From NCBI GenBank assembly GCA_963580285.1, contig OY757013.1, forward strand, positions 149,677,162-149,741,161: DNA of 64,000 nt. The letters run 5' to 3'. Every line of letters starts with the position of its first letter. The stretch's first letter is position 1. Under the pieces are notes generated by a model that was given only the letters and a program-made list of their open reading frames with translations, searched no databases and was not told the origin of the DNA. This document shows, piece after piece, positions 23,030-32,866 of the stretch. This DNA is from Lucinisca nassula (taxonomy: Eukaryota > Mollusca > Bivalvia > Lucinida > Lucinidae). Made by a program: the position numbers and the translations under genes.

Positions 23030-23230
23030 AACACCATTTATGTCATTTTGGAGACATTGCTTCTGATTTTGTGGGACCTTCACCCAACATTGAGAGGAAA
23101 TGACATCTCAAGCCCTGCTGTCCAAGACCCGCTAGGGTTTTAGGAGCATTCCGACTCGCAGCACTATTCCTGGGCAGGCTTAGACATTCTAAGTTCGGTT
23201 GGTTTCATCTCTGCATGGAAGCACTATGCA
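23030..23230 (-). repeat. SINE S2, inverted
   Basis: Reverse of the S2 body: tcattttggagacattgctt, ggaaatgacatctcaagccc and gcatggaagcactatgcagcc. Confidence 0.6.
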
Positions 23231-23269
23231 GCCCAATCTCTCTCCAAGCCCAGGGGGTGGGGGAGGGTG

Positions 23270-23515
23270 TCTGGCAGCATTCATTCATCGATATTGGTCA
23301 TGAAATATTTTCTGTGAGCATTCTCTCCCTTCCTCTGAGTCAAGAAGGAAGGGAGAGAAAGAATGCACAGTGTAGTGGTTAACTGCTTATGTACATGCCT
23401 GCCTAGAAAAGGTATGGTTTGTTAAACTGACTGCCTTGATACCTTATAAGTGGTAACTGCTCTTGATATGACCTTAATAGTGTTAAATGTGCCTTTAAAG
23501 CCAAAACCAACCAAA
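23270..23515 (+). repeat. SINE S1
   Basis: Body 'atattggtcatgaaatattt', ccctt.ctgagtcaagaagg, ggtttgttaaactgac, gaccttaatagtgtt, and an aaccaaccaaa tail. Confidence 0.65.
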
Positions 23516-23679
23516 TTGCCCCAATTACCATAACAAAATGTGGTCGGTACTTGGTAGCCACAAGATTCACCTCAAAGAACCACATGTAGCAGCTGCTGAA
23601 ACAATCAATACCATGCCTAAATCACCAAGATGCAAACATCTCACTTTTAGGTTGCAATTATTTATCGCCTCTTGGCTCT

Positions 23680-24200
23680 GAGGTTAGAAAACGTTTTTTT
23701 GTTTTCAACTCTTTTTGGCATGACATTAATCCTGCTCATAAATTTTAAAATGCCAACAAATGTTGGCATTTTAAAATTATGAGCTGGATGAAGGACATTC
23801 TTGCTGATCTGAGCAGAAAAATTGCCTGATTTGTTTGCATTTTAATAGTTATGAGCATTACAAATTTCATGCTCAGCTAAGATGAGCATAAAAAGAAAGT
23901 TCTAAACCTTGGGGCCTGGCCTGCCCGAGAAGTATACCTATACATCTCACTAAGGTTCTTGAATTTCTGGAAGTCCAAGAATCTTATGAAATGAGGCTCA
24001 ACGAGTTCTGTTGCAAATATAGGTTATTTGTGTTTGGCATCTGGTCCTGGGGTTATGAAACTTTTTTTCATGCTTTGAGCATGTAATTTGTTCTGCTCAT
24101 GAATATTAAAATGTCAACAGCTGTTGGCATTTTAATATTTATGAGCAGGACAAATATTTTTATTTATAGAAATGTGCCTCATTTGCTTGCATTTTGTTGT
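23680..24200. repeat. two copies of a short hairpin repeat
   Basis: Palindromes at 23737-23798 (aaaatgccaacaaatgttgg and complement) and 24101-24158 (aaaatgtcaacagctgttgg and complement). Each is preceded by a ggcctc/ggcatctgg..ctggggttatgaaa-like block and followed by a ttgcctcatttg-like block. Confidence 0.6.
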
Positions 24201-24295
24201 TTATAATTATTAAAAATTCCATGCTTAAGTGACCAATTGACTGATTAACTAGTACCCAATTAATGTTGCCATAAAACTTGCATGTGCTTTATGTT

Positions 24296-24790
24296 TGCTA
24301 TATGTGCCACAATCTGTATATAACTACTGTTGGGGTCTAAAGCAGAAACTATGTTGGGTAGATGACCATGTTTATACAAACCAAAATGTATAGATTATAT
24401 AGAGGCTGCATGATGCTTCCACGCAGAGCTGAATCGGACCCGCACACGAGTACTGGTAAACCGCTTAGAGGATCTAAGCCTGCCCAGGCAAAGCGGTGCT
24501 TACGAGTCGGACCGTCCATGCTTATTAACCCTATTGGTTTCTTTGGGCGACAGGGCTTGAGGTGTCATTTCATCTCAATGTTGGGTAAAAGTCCCACGAA
24601 ATTGGAAGGGTCTCCAAAATGACCTTTACAGTGTTGACGGGGATTTTAAACCTCAAATCAAACAAAATAGATTATATATAAAAATGACCATTTTTCTATA
24701 TAATCTATACATTTTTGGGATCCATCTTCAAGCCGTGTTGTATGAAAAGCCGTGTTATAACGAACCATGTTATAATGAGGTTATGGTGTA
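24296..24790. repeat. MITE M6 containing a SINE S2
   Basis: The M6 parts are 24296-24403 and 24669-24790 (aatgtatagattatata, aaaaatgaccatttttctat, gaggttatggtgta). A 5'-truncated S2 (24404-24668) lies between, flanked by tatagattatata on both sides. Confidence 0.75.
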
Positions 24791-24979
24791 TTATTAAATT
24801 TATTAAACTCATTGAGAAAAGGGATAAAATGCTCGGCAAAGCCTAGCATTTTTTCCCTTCTTCTCAACTCGTGTAAGATCCTCTGTATCCAAAACTGTGT
24901 TATAATGAATATTGAGAGATTTATGTGTAGCAATACTTGTAATATGTCACTCTTAGATAAAATTTTATCAATGTTAAAG

Positions 24980-25123
24980 GTATCAAACGTAGATGATGTG
25001 TTAGCATACCACACAGACTTCCTCAACAACTGTTTGAAGGACTGCATGTTGACAGATCTCCAGCTGCTCAAGATTGTTCTCAAACTCATGACAGACTGTG
25101 TTACCTTCTCCAATTTTATGCAT
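24980..25123 (+). CDS. TUBGCP2: GCP2 exon f
   Basis: The acceptor is the AG of ttatcaatgttaaag and the donor is gtaagt. The 48 codons encode VSNVDDVLAYHTDFLNNCLK, then DCMLTDLQLLKIVLKLM and a Cys/Phe-rich end, matching the GCP2 'DDVL..H..FL..CLKDCML' block. The intron before the acceptor also happens to be open in this frame, so the start rests on homology. The last ~35 bases plus donor have degenerate tandem copies at 42.7-43.2 kb. Confidence 0.95.
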
Positions 25124-25136
25124 GTAAGTTTTTGTA

Positions 25137-25352
25137 GAAATAACAGTGAAATTCCGCTATTAAGACCACCTGAAATTAGAACAAATTTTGCTATAAAGGC
25201 TTATTTTGAAGGGTGCACTTAATTTTTCTTTGTGTTGTCTGCTTACAATATCCTCTGGTCAGGGACCACTTTAAGGACCATTCAAAAGTGGTCTTTAAGA
25301 CCACTTTTTAACAGTCCCAAATGTGGTCTTAATATAGGAACTTTACTGTATT
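25137..25352. repeat. MITE of the gaccactttt family
   Basis: Ends acagtgaaattccgctatta and tataggaactttactgta. Central palindrome ttcaaaagtggtctttaaga and complement. Inverted sister copy at 56048-56263, also between TA and TA. It starts 13 bases after the exon f donor. Confidence 0.8.
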
Positions 25353-25446
25353 TAGTTGAAAAAGGGAATAGTCCCCACTCCCCTTTCAAATCTTTAAATT
25401 CTTCTTCAGTGGATGAGACAGGTAAGAGTTTCGGGTAATGTGAAAA

Positions 25447-25640
25447 TATCTTAGAAGAACTAAGCATGCCCAGGGAAAGTGGTGCGACCGACAGTCCCTG
25501 CATATAAGCCCTATTAGTTTCATAGGGTGGCAGATTTTGAGATCTCATTTCATCTCAGTGTCGGGTAAAAGTCCCACAGACTTGGAAGCAACGTCTCAAA
25601 ATTGTCCTAAATACTGCTGAAGTTTTAAACCTCGTTTTTT
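25447..25640 (+). repeat. SINE S2, 5'-truncated
   Basis: Carries aagcatgcccaggg..agtggtgcga, 'ctcatttcatctcagtgtcg', aagtcccacagacttggaag and a gttttaaacctc end before a T-run. Confidence 0.65.
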
Positions 25641-26090
25641 TTTGTTGTTTTTTTAACCTGTTTGCTTTATTATCATTAAACTGTTACAACATGTGATATA
25701 CCTGTTTAATCTCTTTCTTTCTTCTTGCGTCCATCTTTACATTATTTTCTGCCATTATCATATTTCTAAAATGTCTCTTACCGTAAAAATCCAGACACCT
25801 CAAGGACTTGCTCCAAATCTTCTAAAATGTTGACTGATTTGTTTTACTGACCGGTGAGGGGTATAAAAGGTACAGATGGGACAGCAAACAGTGCAGACCC
25901 AGCCAGTCTGACTTCGAGCTGCACTGCTCACATAATCCCATCCGCCCCAATACTAAGGATTATCACGGTAAGCCAACTCATTTCATTTCGTCATAAACTC
26001 GAAAAAACTTAAAATACATCAGTTATTCTTATCTTTACCATAGTATATCCACATAACCTACAATTTATATTCTGCTACATTCCAGGAGTC

Positions 26091-27854
26091 ATAATAGGGA
26101 TTATCAACTAAATGATAATCCCATTTATTTGGTGCGAACAAATTGAATGGACTGTCATTAATGTGTCATGATTGCAGCTTCAGGGTGGCTTGACCTCTCA
26201 TTATTTAGGTTTAAACAATGTCTGATCGCAATTTCAATCTCGTCATCCACCATGACAGTTGGTCCAGGTTACTGGACGCTTACACCGTGTTTGTTATGCC
26301 CCCAACTTTAAAAAAGTTGGGGGGCATATTGCTTCTGGCTTGTCCGTCCGTTCGTACGTCACGCTTTCTTGTGCATAGCATATCTTTAGAACCGTGTATG
26401 CTAGTGTTTTGAAATTTCATATATGGGTTCCTCATGAAAAAATAGTTGACCCGTATTTTTTTTCTTGTCCAAATTATCTCCCCTTCTTGAATTATTTCCC
26501 CTTTAATTAAATAACATAGAATTCTCGTTAGCAAGATATCTCAAAAAGTATTTGAGCTACAGCCTTGATATTTGGTATAGTGATTGGGACTAAGGAGGAG
26601 ATTACCTGATTAAATTTTCAACCAATTCTATAAAATTTTGTTAGAGTTATGGCCCTTTGTAATTTTTTGCCACTCAATTGTGTTGCTTTCTGGTGCATAG
26701 CATATCTTTAGAACCGTGTATGCTAGTGTTTTGAAATTTCATATATGGGTTCCTCATGAAAAAATAGTTGACCCGTATTTTTTTTCTTGTCCAAATTATC
26801 TCCCCTTCTTGAATTATTTCCCCTTTAATTAAATAACATAGAATTCTCGTTAGCAAGATATCTCAAAAAGTATTTGAGCTACAGCCTTGATATTTGGTAT
26901 AGTGATTGGGACTAAGGAGGAGACTACCTGATTAAATTTTCAACCAATTCGATAAAATTTTGTTAGAGTTATGGCCCTTTGTAATTTTTTGCTACTCAAT
27001 TGTGTTGCTTTCTGGTGCATAGCATATCTTCAGAACCGTGTATGCTAGTGTTTTGAAATTTATATATGAGTTCCTCATGAAAAAATAGTTGACCCGTATT
27101 TTTTTTCTTGTCCAAATTATCTCCCCTTCTTGAATTATTTCCCCTTTAATTAAAAAACATAGAATTCTCGTTAGCAAGATATCTCAAAAAGTATTTAAGC
27201 TACAGCCCTGATACATGGTATAGTGATTGGGACTAAGGAGGAGACTACCTGATTAAATTTTCAACCAATTCTATAAAATTTTGTTAAAGTTATGGCCCTT
27301 TATAATTTTTTGCCTCTCAATTGTGTTTCTTTCTGGTGCATAGCATATCTTCAGAACCGTGTATGCTAGTGTTTTGAAATTTCATATATGGGTTCCTCAT
27401 GAAAAAATAGTTGACCAGTATTTTTTTTCTTGTCCAAATTATCTCCCCTTCTTGAATTATTTCCCCTTTAATTAAATAACATAGAATTCTCGTTTAGGAG
27501 TTTCATTGATGATACTTGGTACATGCTTGCAACTAGGAGTGAAATTTTTATGCAGGCATCCATGTTTGACCTTGACCTAGATTTCATGGTTTGGTGACAG
27601 GCGCAACATAGCCTTCTGGGGAATTCTTGTATGTTTTTGAGTCTTTAACAATATTTGTTGAATATTTTGCCATCTAGGGACAAGCAAAGGTTGGGGGCAT
27701 TGTGTTTTACAAACACCATTTCTAGTTATTCAGCAGTCAAGCGTCTTAAGGGCCAAACTATGGTTTGGCGTCTTGCGCATGCTCAGGGAAACCTTCATTT
27801 TCCGTTTTCAAATCCAGCAAAAGAAAGTTGTATTTTTTAAGAGGAATCTAAAAC
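26091..27854 (+). repeat. split direct repeat A1 (with inserted element)
   Basis: Matches A2 from ataatagggattatc to aggaatctaaaac, with only scattered changes (e.g. a/g near 26233). It is broken at 26295/27728 by a Pearl-type element absent from A2. Confidence 0.9.
26296..27727 (+). mobile_element. Pearl/Helentron-like element E, boundaries proven
   Basis: 5' palindrome atgcccccaacttt / aaagttggggggcat; three and a third core units of exactly 322, 322 and 321 bp (ggtgcatagcatatct at 26369, 26691, 27013, 27334); a different last block shared with 7488-7640. The 3' arm copy is ttgggggcat, followed by the hairpin gtgttttacaaacac and catttctag. The empty site in A2 at 32191-32192 reads gtgtttg-tt-attcag, so the insert is 1432 bp at TT, without other target duplication. 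Confidence 0.9.
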
Positions 27855-28750
27855 TAAAAATCCAGCAAGAGAAAGTTGTCGGGACTCGGTTGAGATATAT
27901 TTCATAATAAAAGAAGAAGAGGGTGTCCTTTAGCTATGATATAAGAATTTCCATTGGTTGACCTCGAACAACAATAATATTATCGGTACTTTCGTTTTGC
28001 AACCGGAAATGATAAAATGCGTTAGTGACGAGGTACAACTAAATAGGGAAAAAGGGACAACTAAGACAGTTCACCGTTACGAAAATATTAGGAAAAGTGA
28101 CACTGTGGCGGCATAAAAATCACCATTTTAATTGACCTTTGGCACTCATTGTGTAACGCTAAATTAACTTAAAATACCATATCTAAGTAAATGCGCTTTT
28201 AGAATTTTCTTTATATTTTTGAAGGGATTATGCCTCGACTTTCGGGTATAATAGCGTCAGTTTGGGTTGTCAGAGTTAAACAGCGCAGGCATTGCGGGAT
28301 AGCTTGACGGCTCGGCTGACCAGCTATGTTATTTCTTAATATGCAAATGGCCATGTGTTTGTCGAATGTTAGTTTATTTATGAACACCCGACCTACTTTT
28401 GAGCCGGACATAGCCGCTTGAATCACAGGTGTGATATACCGGTATTATCGATAGTAACCTGTCAATTAAACATATATTGGGAATTCAATGACCACAAACA
28501 ATATATTTTCTAAAGGTAATTTTATTGACTTTCAAAACATATTTGAAGCCACAAACCTCATCTGATTCGATATGAGTCTGCCAATATTAAGCCAGACATT
28601 GTAAAAAAAAAAAAAAAAAAAAAGTTAAAGCAGACAGAGTGGCTGGACCTTTTGACTCTTGTCCGCTATAAACTCTGCACATATCACCATTAGGTCTTGT
28701 ATATTATATTGTGCAAATGGTACAAGCTTAAGGCTGTGGTTGCCTTTTGG
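27855..28750 (+). other. 5' internal region of the Ngaro-like element
   Basis: A gag-like frame would be expected here. I see no open frame or recognisable motif. The start repeats a few bases of A1 (aatccagcaa.agaaagttgt). A poly(A) run lies at about 28603-28623. Confidence 0.4.
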
Positions 28751-28757
28751 TAAATTC

Positions 28758-29098
28758 CGATATAAAAGGAAAATTTGGGCTATTACCCGTCTCTCCTTTA
28801 GACTTTGATCAGCTCAGATTCAAGCTTGACGGGAAGTTTTATTTTGTTTAAGCAATGCCATTTGGTTGCAGCATAGCACGCCAGACTTTCGAGACTGTCG
28901 CTACTTTTTTGGAATTCTGGGTAGCTAGACATGTTTCTGAGGGACGATTCATATGTTATCTTGACAGTTTCCTGCTTGGTACTAGGGAGTCCATTTTGTG
29001 GGCAATTTATAAATGCTACATGTGGTTTATCAAAGATACACTGTCACCTTCGCATCACAGCAGATATGAAGGAATTTGAACTTTGGGTACAATTTTTC
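28758..29098 (+). pseudogene. reverse transcriptase fragment of the Ngaro-like element
   Basis: In one frame it reads DIKGKFGLLPVSPLDFDQL, then a TAA, then AMPFGCSIARQTFETVATFL and CYLDSFLLG. These fit motifs A, B and C of DIRS/Ngaro reverse transcriptases, where YLDDFL is usual. The second catalytic Asp has become Ser. After a frameshift ITADMKEFELWVQFF fits the end of the connection region. It is a pseudogene. Confidence 0.8.
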
Positions 29099-29118
29099 AA
29101 AAAAAAAAAAAAAAAAAA

Positions 29119-29226
29119 TTATGGTATTTCCGTTTCTCATGACCGGTTCTGGATGTCAAATGAGGACTTACAGCACTGCACCATTCGTGCAAGGGGTTTG
29201 AACTCGGTTTTGGTGCCTACTTTGTA
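29119..29226 (+). pseudogene. RNase H fragment of the Ngaro-like element
   Basis: After an A-run, a frame reads FWMSNEDLQHCTIRARGLNS. It resembles the start of the DIRS/Ngaro RNase H region ('W.SNEDL.LFTDA..G...GFGA'). The expected first Asp of the domain is not seen. It breaks off before the rest of the domain. Confidence 0.55.
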
Positions 29227-29334
29227 GGTAATGAGATAAGACCAGTGGTCCAGTGGATAATTTTTCCATCTTTGGAGCATCTTCTGTTATTTATTTTTGA
29301 TTTATAAAAAAAAAAAAAAACAAAAAAAAAAAAA

Positions 29335-29700
29335 AACAGTAGTGTACTGGGAACTGCACCCTGCAGTACACCACATTCTATTCAAAATTACAGACCAACC
29401 TTACCAAGTCACGGAAGGCAATGTTAATCGAGATATTTCCATGACATATTAAAAATGTAGAGTGCCGAGCACTGAACCTTGCAGTACACAACATTCTTTT
29501 CAAATCTACGGATCAACCTTACCACTCACGGAGGGTAATGTTTAATGAGATATTTCCATTTATGTATTTATTTATTTATTTATTTTAATTTATGCATTTA
29601 TTAAAATGTAGAGTACTGAGCACTGCACCTTGCAGTACACCACATTCTAATCACACATACCCACTCACGCAGGGTAATGTTGGATGAGATAGTTCTAATC
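29335..29700 (+). repeat. three ~120-145 bp tandem units between RNase H and recombinase
   Basis: Each unit has agt(a/g)c..gcactgcacctt, 'gcagtacaccacattct', ttaccactcacgga and atgttta.tgagatatttcc. A-rich runs precede them at 29304-29334. Confidence 0.7.
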
Positions 29701-29784
29701 AGATAAATAAACTAGATAAATATATACTTCATCTTTAGAATTAGTTGAGACATAACTGCCCTCCAACAATATCGTGCATCCCAC

Positions 29785-30024
29785 TTGCAATCAATGCATC
29801 TATATGTTGCCTTGGTTGTCAAACAATATATGATGTGGAAGCCTGATGGCAGTCTAGACTTCTTTTGCCTCCGGAATGGCCATTCATTAAAGCACTGTCA
29901 GCTCAGTGGCATTCTTGTGACAGCTGTAGAAAATAAACTAGGACTTCCAAAGCAACTTTATGCTGCACATTCCTTTAGAATTGGAAGGGCTATTAATTTG
30001 GCAGCTAAGGGTATTCTAGTATAG
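29785..30024 (+). pseudogene. tyrosine recombinase C-terminal fragment
   Basis: Reads FFCLRNGHSLKHCQLSGIL, then LPKQLYAAHSFRIGRAINLA and a stop. HSFRIG is the signature H-x-x-R box of the DIRS/Ngaro/Crypton recombinases. The upstream Arg box and downstream Tyr are not visible, so only part of the catalytic domain remains. Confidence 0.8.
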
Positions 30025-30094
30025 CCATAAAAGAACTTTGTTGATGGAAAACTGGGGCGGTAACATGGTACATACGTTTTTAAATTGTCTGTTA

Positions 30095-30660
30095 CAGATA
30101 TATTGCTTATCGGTGATTCCCTGGTTTCACACCTTGCTGGCAGTGTATCAGCTCTCAGACCTCCAGCTAATGCAGTGATTGTTAGCTAAAATTTTTATTA
30201 GGGTAAAGCGGTGCACTGGGATCACTACGACACCGAGCTCCAATGGTTGCTGCAGTTTCATTCAACCCTTGTGATGATAATTATTCACCTCGGGGGCAAC
30301 AACCTTGTTGAGTGGTCCCAAAGCAAACTTCTTAAAGACTTTTAAAAGCTAATTTGCATACATGGCTTCTATCGATCCCGAAGCCCAAAAGGTATGATCA
30401 GACATCCTCCCTAATTGTCAGTCGTGGCTGGGGGCGGACAACACTCATGAAGGGCTTAAAAAGCTGGATCAAAGGAGGCGTATAAACCAATCGGGTAGAC
30501 AGCCTGCTTTAAATGTAGTGACCGAACAATCAAGCATGTGCTCGATTTCAATACAACAGGGCTATTTAAGACGGATAGGGTTCATCTCACTGCTGTGGGC
30601 AATATCATATTTTTGAATACATTTGAGGAAGTAGTCAATCAATTTGTTACAGACCCTTCT
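30095..30660 (+). pseudogene. SGNH hydrolase-like remnant
   Basis: Frames read ILLIGDSLVSHLAG (block I, GDS), then WLLQFHSTLVMIIIHLGGNN (block III, GGN), and finally LFKTDRVHLTAVGNIIFLN (block V, the D-x-V-H-L box). Stops and frameshifts separate the blocks. A hydrolase frame of this kind is known in some Ngaro elements. Its position after the recombinase fits this element. Confidence 0.75.
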
Positions 30661-30786
30661 TCCCAAATGTAAAATCCTAATATGTAGTTAGAATAACAGG
30701 ACAAGGTTAAAAAGGCTATATTCATAAAAATGTTGACTTGCTGAATTGGGGGACAAATTTATGTGGGGCATCATAAATTTGCTGTG

Positions 30787-31991
30787 GCGGAATTCAGCAT
30801 TCGATAGGGGGGACGCTTTGCTTAGACAGCTGTTTGGTTGTAATGAAACTTTACGCCTTGAGCCTAGATTCCAAATACTGGTTGCTGGGAGCAAGGCTGA
30901 AGTTTGTTTCTTTCAGGACTTCTACTTGGACTGGGTGGCATCTCCTTCATGGAAGTGGTTCGCCATAACCTGAAGATTTGTTCTTGAGCCTAGATTCCGG
31001 GTACTGGTTGCTGGGAGCAGAGCTGAGGCTTGTTTCTTTCAGAACTTCTTGAACTGGGTGGCGTCTCCTTCATGGAAATGGTTCGCCATAACCTGAGGAT
31101 GTGTTCCCCCCAGGGTCATACTAAAAATTTCTAAATTGCAAGTCATAAGTAAGGTTCGCACGTGCAGCCGGGGCTATTTGAATATATGTAATATGGGATG
31201 GATTACATGGTATGCATTGCATAATGCAGAAGATGGTATGGAATGCGTGTCATGGAATGCAGTTTGGAGTGCACATTACGGAGTGCTCACTGTCAAGATT
31301 AGTTGGAGTGCATAAATTGGAGTGCACAAGAGTTGGGATAGAGTGGAGCGTACAAATAGGATGTGCGCAATATCTGGATTGTTACATAATTTGGAGCGTA
31401 CAGTCAGGATGTGCGCAATATTTAGAATGCTAAAAAATTGTAAAGCATACAAACAAGATGTATGCAATATTTGGAATACTTGGAGCGTACAAATAGGATG
31501 TGCGCAATATTTGGATTTTTACAAAATTTGGAGCGTACAAACAGGATGTGCGCAATATTTGGAATGTTAAAAAATTGTGGAGCGTACAAACAGGATGTAC
31601 GCAATATTTGGAATACTCTGTTACAAAATTTGGAGCGTACTATAGGAAGTGCGCAATTTTTGGAATGTTACAAAATCTTGGAGCACACATTTGGAGTGTG
31701 CGCATATTTTGGAATACTCAAAATTCAAAATTGGACCACAATATTTTGAGTGCAAACAAATTAATAATTTGGTGCCCGTTTTCGTGCGAGCAAGGTTATA
31801 TGCTGTCACTGCGTCCCCCCTTCGACCTGAATCTACTCGGTCTCCATATACTGCCAGATATTGTAGAGACTGAAAGTTAGACAACAAAACACATTATTGA
31901 AATAATGTTTTATTAACTATGTGAAAAAGGAGATAAATAAAAGTAGTTGTATCTATATATATTTTGTTGTATGAGTGAGCATCCTTAATAA
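30787..31991 (+). repeat. split direct repeat B1
   Basis: Nearly identical to B2. It holds a ~115 bp internal duplication (gagcctagattcc..gtactggttgctgggagca), then an array of about seven ~49 bp units with ggagcgtacaaacaggatgt and gcgcaatatttgga (31344-31680). It ends gagcatccttaataa. Reading frames in it (up to 126 codons) come from the array. Confidence 0.9.
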
Positions 31992-32319
31992 TAGGGATTA
32001 TCAACTAAATGATAATCCCATTTATTTGGTGCGAACAAATTGAATGGACTGTCATTAATGTGTCATGATTGCAGCTTCAGGGTGGCTTGACCTCTCATTA
32101 TTTAGGTTTAAACAATGTCTGATCGCAATTTCGATCTCGTCATCCACCATGACAGTTGGTCCAGGTTACTGGACGCTTGCACCGTGTTTGTTATTCAGCA
32201 GTCAAGCGTCATAAGGGCCAAACTATGGTTTGGCGTCTTGCGCATGCTCAGGGAAACCTTCCTTTTCCGTTTTCAAATCCAGCAAAAGAAAGTTGTATTT
32301 TTTAAGAGGAATCTAAAAC
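31988..32319 (+). repeat. split direct repeat A2 (empty site)
   Basis: 332 bp, overlapping the end of B1 by ATAA. Same sequence as A1 but without element E. Confidence 0.9.
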
Positions 32320-32866
32320 CCACCCACCCGCCGCTGTCTTTGTGATCTTATTGGCAGTCCAGGATGTTTAATACCTGATACTGTCTTAAGTTCTTTTCAT
32401 TTCAGGCTTGTTTGGTGCCTCCTGGTGCTGAGGCTGGCATGTCCTAATTAAAGATGGAAGACTCAAACAACAGATCACCATTATACCTGTGCGATAATAT
32501 AAGTAGTTTATTTTATGTGCTCAAGAAGATACCTGCGAGTTTATTCGGCCTTCAGGCTTAAATACGGAATACGGAAAAAATATGTTCTATAAAAGGGTTA
32601 TACTTTGGAAGCAAGGAATACACTACAGAAGTGAAAAATATGGAGTGTGCATGTTTTCTGGGCCAGACTAGCTAGTTTCGGCCAATTAGGCCTCATCAGT
32701 GACCCTCAGATATTTTCAAATTTCCACAATGGAATCAATGATCCCAAAGGACAAGAAAATATAATCTACACTATGGTGTAGACTCCGGATCTGTTGTTTA
32801 TGGCCACCTAATTTCTTCACCGAGAGATTCTGCTGACTTTTGATCAGCTGAGCTTCGAGGTGCAAT
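32320..32866. other. 547 bp segment between A2 and B2
   Basis: Not present between B1 and the interior. It contains ctagctagtttcggccaatt and aggcctcatcagtgaccctc. Its last 45 bases (gacttttgatcagctgag) resemble the 'DFDQL' stretch of the reverse transcriptase at 28800. It may be a fragment of a second element. Confidence 0.4.

Noticed and set aside
24812..25222. A 136-codon frame as a separate gene
   Set aside because: Only its middle (24980-25123) is coding, as GCP2 exon f; the rest is intron that happens to be open.
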